From CBDBCU01 sp965243185 (GTDB lineage Bacteria; Chloroflexota; Dehalococcoidia; Lucifugimonadales; UBA3495), in NCBI GenBank assembly GCA_965243185.1, contig OZ251531.1, positions 930,001 to 994,000 on the forward strand: 64,000 nt of DNA. Reading direction: 5' to 3'. Each line of letters starts with the position of its first letter. The first letter of the stretch is position 1. Below the pieces are notes generated by a model. It had not been told where the DNA came from, searched no databases, and was given only the letters and a program-made list of their open reading frames with translations. The translations under genes were made by a program, and so were the position numbers. Shown here in pieces: positions 8,308-16,415 of this stretch.

Positions 8308-8835
8308 TTAAGCCGGGTTGTTGCCGGTTTCGTCGAGGATGGGCGGGGGGCCGGGGTCGCGGCCGGCGGCCAAATCCTCTTTGATGGACTGGTACCAGTC
8401 CGCCATTTGCTGGCGGATTTCCTGCTGGGCTTCTTGGCGGGCTTCCTGTCGGACCTCTTGGCGGCCGATTTCCACGCCTTCTTGCCGGCCAATGGATATG
8501 CCCTCTTGGCGGGCTTTGGAGTCGGCTTTTTTGGCGGCGTCGAGGATGCGGCGGCGGTTGCCCAGCAGAGTAAGTATCATAGTTGTTACCTCCGAAGTCA
8601 GGTATAGGGACAAGACGGTGGCGCCGAAGGCGCTGAAACTGTTGCCGCCGAGGCTGCCGTTCCACAGGTGGAGCCACCAGACTTGCCCCGGGTTTTGCAG
8701 GCTCTCGATGTAGGCCCCGATGGTAAAGTAAATCCACCACAGGCCGCAGAGTCCCAACACCACCAATCGGGGAACAGCCGGCAGGTTGAGCAGCCAGCGC
8801 AGGAGGCCCTCACTGCCGTGGTCAGCGTCATTCAC
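8308..8835 (-). CDS. Membrane protein with charged coiled-coil tail
   Basis: I do not recognise a named family. The 175-residue product, starting at GTG 8835 with no clear ribosome site, has a hydrophobic N-terminal half with two likely membrane segments (LVVLGLCGLWWIYFTIGAYI and SFSAFGATVLSLYLT) and a C-terminal half of Arg/Glu/Gln repeats (QEGVEIGRQEVRQEARQEAQ) likely to form a cytoplasmic coiled coil. The last 90 residues are repeated in the adjacent 79-residue gene. It sits between sufB and the GIY-YIG gene. Confidence 0.6.
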   Translation of the reverse strand: MNDADHGSEGLLRWLLNLPAVPRLVVLGLCGLWWIYFTIGAYIESLQNPGQVWWLHLWNGSLGGNSFSAFGATVLSLYLTSEVTTMILTLLGNRRRILDAAKKADSKARQEGISIGRQEGVEIGRQEVRQEARQEAQQEIRQQMADWYQSIKEDLAAGRDPGPPPILDETGNNPA

Positions 8836-8969
8836 GGTTATTTTACTACTTTGCCGCCGGCCGGTCAGCGCGGCGGCGATTTTATTTTCCGGGAAAAGGG
8901 GCGGCGGGCGGCGGCGGGGGCCGATACCCCAACCTATCGCACCGTCCAGCGCGCCGTTCCTTTAGCCGA

Positions 8970-10427
8970 CTAGCCCACCGTCCCTTCGAGGCTGACTTTC
9001 ATCAGTTGCCCCGCTTCCATCGCAAACTCAAAAGGCAACTCCTGAAAAATCCCCCGGCAGAACCCGTTGATAATCATATAGTTGGCTTCCTCCGGGGAAA
9101 TGCCCCGCTGCTGGCAGTAAAACAGCTGGTCATCGCTGACCTTGGAAGTAGTGGCTTCGTGTTCGAGTTGGGCGGTGGGGTTCTGCACCTCAATATAGGG
9201 AACCGTATGCGCTCCGCACTGATCGCCAATCAGCAGCGAATCGCACTGGGTAAAGTTGCGGGCGCCGCGGGCCGTGGGCATAATTTTGACCAGGCCGCGA
9301 TAGGTGTTCTGCCCCCGGCCGGCGGAAATGCCCTTGGCCACGATGGTGCTTTTCGTGTTTTTGCCCAAGTGAATCATCTTGGTGCCGGTATCGGCCTGCT
9401 GGTAATTGTTCACCAGAGCCACCGAATAAAACTCCCCCACCGAATTATCCCCTTGCAGGATGACGCTGGGATATTTCCAGGTGATGGCGGAGCCGGTTTC
9501 GACCTGCGTCCAGGAGATTTTGGAGTTTATCCCCTGGGCTTTGCCCCGCTTGGTTACGAAGTTATAGACGCCGCCGTTGCCCTCTTTGTCGCCGGGGAAC
9601 CAGTTTTGCAGCGTCGAATACTTGATTTCGGCATCATCCAACGCCACCAGCTCCACCACCGCCGCGTGCAGCTGATGCGACTTCCGCATCGGCGCCGTGC
9701 AGCCCTCCAGATAACTCACATACGCCCCCTCCTCCGCTACAATCAGCGTCCGCTCGAACTGCCCGGTGTCGAGGGCGTTGATGCGGAAGTAGGTCATCAA
9801 CTCCATCGGGCAGCGCACCCCCTTGGGGATATAGGCAAAAGACCCGTCGCTGAACACCGCCGAGTTCAACGCCGCATAGAAGTTATCGGCGTAAGGCACC
9901 ACCGACCCCAGATACCGCTGCACCAGTTCCGGATGATTGCGGACGGCTTCGCTCATGGAGCAGAAAATGACGCCGGCTTTTTCGAGGGTTTCCTGATAAG
10001 TAGTAGCCACCGAGGAACTGTCCAGCACCGCGTCCACGGCGACCCCGGCCAGGCGTTTCTGCTCATCCAGCGGAATGCCCAGCTTGTCAAAGGCCGCCAG
10101 CAGTTCCGGATCGACCTCCTCCATACTTTGCGGGCCGTCCTTGCCGGCGTTGGGCGCGGCGTAATAGCTGATGTCCTGAAAGTCGATGGGCGGATGCTCA
10201 ATGTTCGCCCAGGTCGGCTCCTCCTTGAGGGAAACCCAATGCCGGTAGGCGCGGAGCCGCCAGTCGAGCAGCCACTCCGGTTCATCCTTTTTAGCGGAGA
10301 TGAACCGGACAATGTCCTCGCTCAGCCCTTTGGGGGCCACCTCCTGGGCGATGTCGATGGTAAAGCCCCACTTATATTCAGTGTCCAGGTCCGTGGACTC
10401 CCGGGAGATAACCCGTTGGGTGGTCAT
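8970..10427 (-). CDS. sufB: Fe-S cluster assembly protein SufB
   Basis: A 485-residue core scaffold protein of the SufBC2D complex, which builds the 4Fe-4S cluster. Typical segments are visible: EYKWGFTIDIAQEVAPKGLS at the N-terminus, YIPKGVRCPMELMTYFRIN, YVSYLEGCTAPMRKSHQLHA, NFTQCDSLLIGDQCGAHTVP and the end SKVSDDQLFYCQQRGISPEE. It is the first gene of the suf cluster, with AGGAG upstream of ATG 10427 and a 7-bp inverted repeat 41-59 bases upstream that could be an operator. It is cut off from sufC by three unrelated genes. Confidence 0.96.
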   Translation of the reverse strand: MTTQRVISRESTDLDTEYKWGFTIDIAQEVAPKGLSEDIVRFISAKKDEPEWLLDWRLRAYRHWVSLKEEPTWANIEHPPIDFQDISYYAAPNAGKDGPQSMEEVDPELLAAFDKLGIPLDEQKRLAGVAVDAVLDSSSVATTYQETLEKAGVIFCSMSEAVRNHPELVQRYLGSVVPYADNFYAALNSAVFSDGSFAYIPKGVRCPMELMTYFRINALDTGQFERTLIVAEEGAYVSYLEGCTAPMRKSHQLHAAVVELVALDDAEIKYSTLQNWFPGDKEGNGGVYNFVTKRGKAQGINSKISWTQVETGSAITWKYPSVILQGDNSVGEFYSVALVNNYQQADTGTKMIHLGKNTKSTIVAKGISAGRGQNTYRGLVKIMPTARGARNFTQCDSLLIGDQCGAHTVPYIEVQNPTAQLEHEATTSKVSDDQLFYCQQRGISPEEANYMIINGFCRGIFQELPFEFAMEAGQLMKVSLEGTVG

Positions 10428-10467
10428 AGGAGCAGCTCCTGCCGGCGGCGGCTGGGGATTGGGAATA

Positions 10468-10486
10468 GTTGACCGGAAAGGTCAAC
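10468..10486. promoter_or_regulatory. Inverted repeat upstream of sufB, candidate operator
   Basis: GTTGACC and GGTCAAC form a perfect 7-bp inverted repeat around GGAAA in the gap between sufB (minus) and the MFS gene (plus). On the minus strand it starts with TTGACC, which could double as a -35 element for sufB. SUF operons are commonly controlled by iron- or cluster-sensing repressors binding such sites near the promoter; which regulator would bind here is unknown. Confidence 0.4.
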
Positions 10487-10728
10487 AATCAAGGATAGCA
10501 CTACCGGGGCGGGTGTGTCAAATGGGGGCGGCGGGGCGGCGCTGTTTCCGAAAGTGTTGGCAAGAAAAATACGCCTCAAATTGGGCAAATTTCCGTCGTC
10601 TCCCGTATCTGACTGACCAGGAACTGAGGCCGTAAAATGCCGTCAAAACCAGTACCAATAGTTTCTGAAACATTGCCTTTGCCGGTAGGGCCATTGCCTT
10701 TCTTGCCGGCTGGTGGCACAATACTGCG

Positions 10729-12024
10729 ATGCAAGTTGAGGTTCGTCCGCCCTTGGCTCCGGAGCGCGGGTGGCGGCGGTTTTTGCCGGCGGCGCTGCGG
10801 TATGGGCAGTTTCGTTATTATTGGCTGGCGCTGCTGACCGGGGTTACCGGGCATCAGATGCTGTTTCACTTTACCCTGGGCTGGCTGATGTTTCAGTTGA
10901 CCGGGGAGCCGCGCTTTCTGGCGTATTTGGGGTTGGCGATTGCGCTGCCGGCGTTGGCGCTGAACCTGCTGGGCGGGGTGATGGCGGATCGGCTGGAGCC
11001 CAAGCTGCTGGTGGCGGCGGCGCAAGGTCTTTCGGCGACGGTGACGACGGTTTTGGCGGCGCTGGTTTTGCTGGAGCGGGTGGAGCCGTGGCATATACTG
11101 CTGGGGGCGTTTATCGCGGGGGCGGGGCAGGCCTTTGACCAGCCCAGCCGGGCCAGCATTTTCCCCCGGTTGGTGGAGCGGGAGCATATCGTCAGCGCGG
11201 TGGCGATGGAGTCGCTGGTTTGGAATGGGGTGCGGATATTGGCGCCGGCGTTGGCCGGGCTGGTTATTGACCGGTTGAGCATTGCGGCGGCGATGTTGTT
11301 GAGCGCGGGCAGTTTCTACCTAATGGCGGTGGCGCTGTCGCTGCTGCGGCTGCGGCCGCGGGCGCCGGCCCGGGGGCAGGTGGTTCAGCAAATCGGGGAG
11401 AGTATCCGCTATGTGCGCGGGCATCCGTTGTTTCTGTATGTGATGCTGCTGACCTTTGGCAACAGCGTGTTCGGGATGGCGCATATAACGCTGATGCCGG
11501 CGTTGGCGGAGGAGTGGCTGCGGGTGGGCGCGGAACGGGTGGGCTGGCTGCTAGGGGTGTCGGGAGTGGGGGCGCTGGTCGGCACCTGGATTGTGGGGAC
11601 GCTGCGGCGGGACAGCCGGCACGGGTTGGTGATATTGGGCGGAGGGATGTTGTACGGGGCGGCTTTGCTGCTGTTTGCAGTGGCGGCGTGGCAGGGGCGG
11701 TATCTGCCGGCGATGGCGGCGCTTTTTGCGGTGGGGGCGGCTTATGGGTTGTATCAGGTGGGGGGATTGAGCGCGCTGCAAGCGATGGTGCCGGATAACA
11801 TTCGGGGCCGGGTGATGGGATTATACGGCGCAACTTGGAGTCTGGTGCCTTTGGGGATGGCGCAATCCGGGTTGGTGGCGCAGTATTTCGGGGCGCCGCT
11901 GGCGGTGGGTCTGGGGGCGGTAGTCGTTTTCCTGGCGGCGCTGCTGGTATTTGCGTTCCGCCCGGAGGTTCGCAACTTTCAGGGCATAGCGCGGCCCGGC
12001 GGGGCGGCGGCAAGGGTCAGTTAG
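10729..12024 (+). CDS. MFS transporter (EntS-like)
   Basis: A 431-residue integral membrane protein with about 12 hydrophobic segments and the major-facilitator loop GGVMADRLEPKLLV after the second or third helix. Around residues 125-180, GAGQAFDQPSRASIFPRLV and NGVRILAPALAGLVID match the EntS/DHA3-type exporters (IPR family with MFS_3). The substrate cannot be read from sequence. No ribosome site is obvious before ATG 10729, so the start is uncertain. It lies divergent from sufB and 23 bases upstream of msrB. Confidence 0.85.
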   Translation: MQVEVRPPLAPERGWRRFLPAALRYGQFRYYWLALLTGVTGHQMLFHFTLGWLMFQLTGEPRFLAYLGLAIALPALALNLLGGVMADRLEPKLLVAAAQGLSATVTTVLAALVLLERVEPWHILLGAFIAGAGQAFDQPSRASIFPRLVEREHIVSAVAMESLVWNGVRILAPALAGLVIDRLSIAAAMLLSAGSFYLMAVALSLLRLRPRAPARGQVVQQIGESIRYVRGHPLFLYVMLLTFGNSVFGMAHITLMPALAEEWLRVGAERVGWLLGVSGVGALVGTWIVGTLRRDSRHGLVILGGGMLYGAALLLFAVAAWQGRYLPAMAALFAVGAAYGLYQVGGLSALQAMVPDNIRGRVMGLYGATWSLVPLGMAQSGLVAQYFGAPLAVGLGAVVVFLAALLVFAFRPEVRNFQGIARPGGAAARVS

Positions 12025-12047
12025 GGCATAGCATAAAGGAGGCGTTG

Positions 12048-12440
12048 ATGACGCAGCAGGATAATCCCCAGAACCCCAATCCCGGGTACAATCCGCTGAC
12101 GCCGGAGGAGCGGTACGTCATCGAGTTTAAGGGGACGGAGCGGCCGTTCAGCGGGGAGTATGATGATTTTTATGGGGAGGGGGTGTATTTATGCCGGCGC
12201 TGCGATGCGGAGTTGTATCGCTCGGGGGCTAAGTTTGATGCCGGCTGCGGTTGGCCGGCCTTTGACCGGGAGCTGCCGGAAGCGGTGCGGCAGCTGCCCG
12301 ACCCGGACGGGTTCCGCACGGAGCTGGAGTGCGCCAGCTGCGGGGGACATTTGGGTCATGTGTTTTTTGGGGAGGGCTTTACGCCGACGAATGCCCGGCA
12401 CTGCGTTAATTCGTTGTCGCTGCGGTTTGTGGGGGAGTAG
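12048..12440 (+). CDS. msrB: Peptide-methionine (R)-S-oxide reductase MsrB
   Basis: A 130-residue enzyme that repairs methionine-R-sulfoxide in proteins. It has the structural zinc cysteines as CRRC and CASC, the substrate-site block KFDAGCGWPAF, the GGHLGHVF loop, and the catalytic cysteine in RHCVNSLSLRF near the C-terminus. ATG 12048 has AAGGAGG six to seven bases upstream, which decides the start against a longer open frame from 11835. It probably shares a transcript with the MFS gene. The organism otherwise shows no msrA in this window. Confidence 0.93.
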   Translation: MTQQDNPQNPNPGYNPLTPEERYVIEFKGTERPFSGEYDDFYGEGVYLCRRCDAELYRSGAKFDAGCGWPAFDRELPEAVRQLPDPDGFRTELECASCGGHLGHVFFGEGFTPTNARHCVNSLSLRFVGE

Positions 12441-12526
12441 GGGGGGTGTCCGTTTTACCGCGCCCCGGGAAAGAGGTAGTCCGGGGAATGCCCGGAAAGC
12501 AACGGAAGGCTTGCAGCGGATTCGGT

Positions 12527-12555
12527 TTGCACAACGCCGCTAATTATGGTATTAT
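12527..12555 (+). promoter_or_regulatory. Sigma70-type promoter of the DndC-like/GIY-YIG/DGQHR operon
   Basis: TTGCAC and TATTAT with a 17-base spacer lie 66 bases upstream of the PAPS-reductase-like gene. The match to TTGACA/TATAAT is good, and the spacing is ideal. Nothing else is seen in the 180-base gap after msrB apart from GC-rich sequence. Confidence 0.5.
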
Positions 12556-12621
12556 CCCGCCGCTCGTGGGGAATTTTACCGTGAGGTTGTGGGGCCAGGC
12601 AGCGGCGGGAGACACAGGCAA

Positions 12622-13449
12622 ATGAACGGCGAACCAGAACTTACGGTAATTTCCTTGGGCGGTGGAGTGCAAAGCTCGGTGATGGCTTTGATGGCGGCCC
12701 AAGGGCTAATCAAGCCGCTGCCGGATTTCGCCATCTTTGCCGATACCGGGTGGGAACCCCAAGGGGTTTATCGGCATCTGGATTGGCTGGAAAAGCAGCT
12801 GCCCTTTCCGGTACGGCGGGTCAGTAGTGGCAATATCCGGGAGGATATTCTGGCCGGCACTAACTCCACCGGGCAACAGTTCAACTCCATTCCCGCCTTT
12901 GTCCGCACCCTGGCCGGAAAAACCAGCACCGTCAAGCGGCAATGCACCCGGGAGTATAAGCTAAGCCCCATCGAGACGGAACTCCGCAACCTGCTGGGCT
13001 TGGGCTACCGGGAGATAATCCCCAAGGGGATGTTCGTCGAGTTGTGGCTGGGCATCAGCCGCGACGAAATCATCCGGATGAAGCCGAGCCGGGAGCCGTG
13101 GATTAAGCACTATTGGCCCTTGATTGAGCAGGAAATGACCCGTTCCGACTGCAAGGCTTGGTTTGCAGAGCGTTATCCCGGCCGCCTTTTGCCGCGCAGC
13201 GCTTGTATCGGCTGCCCTTACCATAGCGATGCGGAATGGGCGGAGATGAAACTGGCAGATAAGGTATCTTGGGCGGATGCGGTATTGGTGGACGCCGCCC
13301 TGCGTACTTCGGAGCGGGCGCAGCTGTTCCGGGGCGAGATGTATCTGCACCGCAGCCTGACGCCTTTGGGGGAAATCGAGCGTTTCCCCGACGACCGGCA
13401 ATACTCCCTGGACTTCGGCGAGGAGTGCGAGGGGATGTGCGGAGTTTAG
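12622..13449 (+). CDS. PAPS reductase-like (DndC-like) PP-loop protein
   Basis: A 275-residue protein of the adenine-nucleotide alpha-hydrolase fold. The PP-loop SLGGGVQSSVMALMAAQG (residues 11-28) is followed by FADTGWEPQGVYRHLDWLE, the second conserved block. Cysteines Cys108 (KRQCTREYK), Cys195 and Cys198 (SACIGCPYH), and a C-terminal pair Cys269/Cys273 could bind an iron-sulfur cluster. PAPS reductase-like proteins include CysH for sulfate assimilation and DndC for DNA phosphorothioation; phage-borne relatives look most like this one. It is followed after one base by a GIY-YIG gene and then a DndB-like gene, which favours a DNA-modification role over sulfate assimilation. The start ATG 12622 is chosen over 12589 by homology. 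Confidence 0.75.
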   Translation: MNGEPELTVISLGGGVQSSVMALMAAQGLIKPLPDFAIFADTGWEPQGVYRHLDWLEKQLPFPVRRVSSGNIREDILAGTNSTGQQFNSIPAFVRTLAGKTSTVKRQCTREYKLSPIETELRNLLGLGYREIIPKGMFVELWLGISRDEIIRMKPSREPWIKHYWPLIEQEMTRSDCKAWFAERYPGRLLPRSACIGCPYHSDAEWAEMKLADKVSWADAVLVDAALRTSERAQLFRGEMYLHRSLTPLGEIERFPDDRQYSLDFGEECEGMCGV

Positions 13450-13450
13450 G

Positions 13451-13789
13451 ATGACTGTATTCAATTGCGCCGTCAATGTCTTGCAAACCCGCAAGCAGGG
13501 GTTTGATTACAACTTTCACAATCGGGTGGCGCCGGAGTCCAGCGGGTTGTATGCCTTTTGGCTGGACAGCGGGGCTTGCCTGTATGTGGGGATGAGCACC
13601 AATATCAGCCAGCGGATGTACCAGCACCGGATGCAGGAACACAACCCGTCCTTGGAAAGCTACTTTCGGGCGTTCTCGCGGCGGATCGAAGTATCCTACA
13701 TTACCTTGCGGGATCGTTCGGCGGCGGATTTGCGGCAGTTGGAGGACAAGCTAATCGGCGTCTTGCGACCGCTGACCAACAAAACCTGA
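13451..13789 (+). CDS. Small GIY-YIG domain nuclease
   Basis: A single-domain 112-residue protein. SGLYAFWLDSGACLYVGMS is the GIY...YIG element (here GLY and YVG), ISQRMYQHR carries the catalytic arginine, and RQLEDKLIGVLRPLTNK carries the metal-binding glutamate and the terminal Asn. The ATG lies one base after the stop of the DndC-like gene, so the two are likely co-translated. In this setting it could nick or repair modified DNA, or act as the restriction arm; neither can be decided from sequence. Confidence 0.78.
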   Translation: MTVFNCAVNVLQTRKQGFDYNFHNRVAPESSGLYAFWLDSGACLYVGMSTNISQRMYQHRMQEHNPSLESYFRAFSRRIEVSYITLRDRSAADLRQLEDKLIGVLRPLTNKT

Positions 13790-13808
13790 TTCAGAGGAGG
13801 AATTGGCG

Positions 13809-15081
13809 ATGCCTACCACCATACCGGCTTTGCGCGGCAACTTTGGGGCGACGGAGTATTGGATTACCACGATGAACATCGGGGAGTTCGTCCGGAATGT
13901 GCAGTTTCCGCAGGAACTTTCCGATTGGGAGAATCTCTCGATTGAGGAAAAGTACCAGCGGGACATTAACCTGCGGCGGGTCCGTAACGAGATTGCGCCT
14001 TACTTCGCCGCTGACCCCGACCGGTTCTCCGGCTCCTTGGTGCTGGCCGTGATGAATGACGACCAGCTGGTCTTTGAGCCGTTGCTGAATTTCGCGGCGG
14101 GGGGGGGGGGGGAGCAGGAATGTAATCCCCCAACTCTACCAGAGTGCGGCCCGGGATATGGGCTTTTTGACCTTGCAAGGCACGGAGGTTCTGGTGCCGC
14201 TGGATGGTCAGCACCGGGCCAAGGCGTTCAAGTTCGCTATTGAGGGAGCGGATGACAACAACCGGCCCATTGCCGGGGTTAAGGCGAATCAAGACCTGGC
14301 AAAGGATCAGGTAGCGGTCATCTTGGTGCGGTTTAACCCGGAGCGGGCCCGGCGCATTTTCAACAAGTTGAACCGCTACGCCAAGCCCACTACCAAAGGG
14401 GACAACCTGATTACCGATGACGATGACGCCATTGCCGTCATCACGCGGGATTTGCTGAGCGAACACGGGGTAATTCCGGCGCGTTTGGTGCGGATTGGGG
14501 CCAATACCCTACCCAGCAATGCCCCGGAGTTCACTACTCTGGCGACTTTTTACGAGGCCAACCAGACTATTGTTTTGGGTTTGGGCATTGTTGACAAGGG
14601 GTCGCCGCATCAGATGTCGGAGGAGCAGCGGGAATTGGTCAAGGGGCAAATTCAAACCTTGTGGGCCCGGCTGCTGAGCAAGGTTGACCTGTGGGCCGAG
14701 TCTTTGGCCGATACTTCGGAACGGGGTGATGGGAAGCGGATCCAAATCCGCGAGGATACTTTGCTGGGCAAGCCGGTGGGTCAGATTGCCCTGATTCGAG
14801 GCTACTTGATGATGCGGGAGCGGTGCGGCGGTGTGTCTGAGGATGATTTGTGCGCGCGGCTGAACCGTATCAATTGGGGCGTCAATGAACCGATGTGGCA
14901 CGGCGTCCTGATGAATCCCAACGGACGGGTTATGTCCGGGCGCGGCGCGGTCAACCGGGCTTGCGAGTTCATTGCCCACTTGGGCGGCGTCAAGTTGACC
15001 GACGAGGAAACCCAACGCCTGCTGGGACACATCTATGGCGGCGATTGGGAAAGCCATCAGTTGCCCGACCCGGTAGCATAA
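13809..15081 (+). CDS. DndB-like DGQHR-domain protein, frame broken at a G14 tract
   Basis: The first part reads from ATG 13809 (GAGGAGG upstream) through MPTTIPALRGNFGATEYWI and reaches a run of 14 Gs at 14099-14112. Downstream, the matching sequence continues in the +1 frame as SRNVIPQLYQSAARDMGF and then VLVPLDGQHRAKAF, the DGQHR signature, followed by a conserved RIFNKLNRYAKPTTKG block. Read with 13 Gs, it gives one protein of about 423 residues, usual for DndB, the regulator/partner of DNA phosphorothioation enzymes. As printed, translation would end at 14243. The downstream frame also contains ATG 14158. It is the third gene of the operon and is followed by a terminator. Confidence 0.75.
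14099..14112 (+). repeat. Homopolymer of 14 G inside the DndB-like gene
   Basis: Fourteen consecutive Gs encode Gly residues near codon 97-101 of the DGQHR gene. The two halves of the gene are in frame only when the run is 13 (or 16, or 10). Such tracts are known phase-variation switches in other bacteria and also common places for sequencing error. Confidence 0.9.
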
Positions 15082-15096
15082 ACCGTTAAATAAACA

Positions 15097-15140
15097 GTTA
15101 AGCGGCCGGGCAGCCATTGGATTGCCGGCCGCTTAACTTT
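15097..15140 (+). terminator. Hairpin terminator after the DndB-like gene
   Basis: GTTAAGCGGCCGG and CCGGCCGCTTAAC form a perfect 13-bp stem around a 15-base loop, followed by TTT. It lies 16 bases after the stop of the DGQHR gene and 55 bases before queA, so it probably separates the two transcripts. Confidence 0.7.
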
Positions 15141-15194
15141 CGGGAAAATAAGAAACGCCTGCGCCGTCCAACGGGCCGGCAGGATCGATCCGCG

Positions 15195-16271
15195 ATGCGT
15201 ACCAGCGATTTTGACTATTATTTGCCGCCGGAGTTGATTGCCCAAAGGCCGGTGGAGCCGCGGGACGCGTCCCGTTTGTTGCTGCTGCGCCGGTCGAGGG
15301 GGCGGATGGAGCATCGCCGCTTTGCCGATATTGGCCGATATTTGCCGCCGGGCTGCGTGCTGGTGTTGAATCGCAGTCGGGTGATTCCGGCGCGGCTGTA
15401 CGGCCGGCGGCGGGATGGCGGCGGCCAGGTCGAGTTGCTGCTGCTGCGGCGGGAAAGTCCGGGGGTGTGGCAGGCGTTGGGCAAGCCGGGGCGGCGGTTG
15501 CGGCCGGGGACGGCGTTGCTGCTGACGGCGGCGGATAATGCCGGCCGGGATGGTGTGAATGACCCGGCGGCAACGGTGGCGGCGGAAGTGTTGGCGGTGG
15601 ATGGCGAGGGGGTACGGACGGTGCGGTTGGCGCGGGAAACCGGGATTGAGCAGTTGGGGGTGACGCCATTGCCGCCGTATATTCGGGAGCGGTTGGCGGA
15701 TCCGGAGCGGTATCAGACGGTTTATGGGCGGGAGCCGGGGAGTGTGGCGGCGCCGACGGCGGGGCTGCATTTTACGCCGCAATTGCTGGATAATCTGCGG
15801 GCGGGGGGGATTGCTACGGCGTTTGTTACGCTGCATATCGGGCTGGATACTTTTCGGCCGGTGGCGGGGGAGAATCCGGCGGAACATCATATTCATACCG
15901 AATACTATGAATTGCCGGCGGAAACGGCGGCGCTGCTGACGGCCGCCCGGCGGGAAGGGCGGCCGATTATTGCGGTGGGGACTACGGCGGTACGGACTTT
16001 GGAGCAGGTGGGGCGGGAGCGGGCGGCGGCCGGAGTGTCTCCGGAGGCGCCGTTGACGGCGGCCCGGGGGCAGGCGGATTTGTTCATTTTGCCGGGGCAT
16101 CAGTTTCGGTGGGTGGACGGGATGATTACGAATTTTCACTTGCCGCGCTCGACTTTGCTGATGCTGGTGTCGGCCTTTGCCGGGCGGGAGCGGATGCTGA
16201 AGGCGTATCGGGCGGCGATAGCGCAGGGTTATCGGTTTTACAGTTTTGGGGATGCGATGCTGATTTGGTGA
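15195..16271 (+). CDS. queA: S-adenosylmethionine:tRNA ribosyltransferase-isomerase QueA
   Basis: A 358-residue enzyme that transfers and isomerises the ribosyl part of SAM to preQ1 in tRNA, making epoxyqueuosine. Hallmarks are FDYYLPPELIAQRPVEPRDASRLL (residues 5-28), the VLNRSRVIPARLYGRR block, VAAPTAGLHFTPQLLD, and at the end MITNFHLPRSTLLMLVSAFAG. ATG 15195 is chosen because it gives the canonical N-terminus; the open frame extends 26 codons further with no family similarity. The other queuosine genes are not in the window. Its position after a terminator argues against cotranscription with the DndB-like gene. Confidence 0.95.
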   Translation: MRTSDFDYYLPPELIAQRPVEPRDASRLLLLRRSRGRMEHRRFADIGRYLPPGCVLVLNRSRVIPARLYGRRRDGGGQVELLLLRRESPGVWQALGKPGRRLRPGTALLLTAADNAGRDGVNDPAATVAAEVLAVDGEGVRTVRLARETGIEQLGVTPLPPYIRERLADPERYQTVYGREPGSVAAPTAGLHFTPQLLDNLRAGGIATAFVTLHIGLDTFRPVAGENPAEHHIHTEYYELPAETAALLTAARREGRPIIAVGTTAVRTLEQVGRERAAAGVSPEAPLTAARGQADLFILPGHQFRWVDGMITNFHLPRSTLLMLVSAFAGRERMLKAYRAAIAQGYRFYSFGDAMLIW

Positions 16272-16281
16272 TTTGGGGGGG

Positions 16282-16309
16282 CTGGATTCCCACTTTCGTG
16301 GGAATGACG
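16282..16309. repeat. Short palindromic repeat, ATTCCCAC type, copy 1
   Basis: GATTCCCACTTTCGTGGGAAT forms a near-perfect hairpin directly after queA and could act as its terminator. The 28-base unit is the exact reverse complement of CGTCATTCCCACGAAAGTGG plus GAATCCAG, the sequence interrupted by the insertion sequence at 53385-54460. Related copies lie at 27151 and 57315. Confidence 0.7.
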
Positions 16310-16415
16310 GTAGTAGATGGGGGAAGGACGGTTACTTTCGGGGAAGGACGGTTGCGATAGGCGATAGACTGGGGGCAACGGCGGGGTATAGTATAGATGG
16401 ACGGGAGGAAAGGCG

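Noticed and set aside
12441..12621. Possible riboswitch or structured leader before the PAPS-like gene
   Set aside because: GC-rich pairs occur, but no known riboswitch core or terminator hairpin could be made out; only a promoter is supported.
15195..16271. QueA as part of a 7-deazaguanine DNA-modification system with the DndB-like gene
   Set aside because: A strong hairpin separates queA from the DndB-like gene, and no DpdA/TGT-type transglycosylase is near. QueA has its normal tRNA role.
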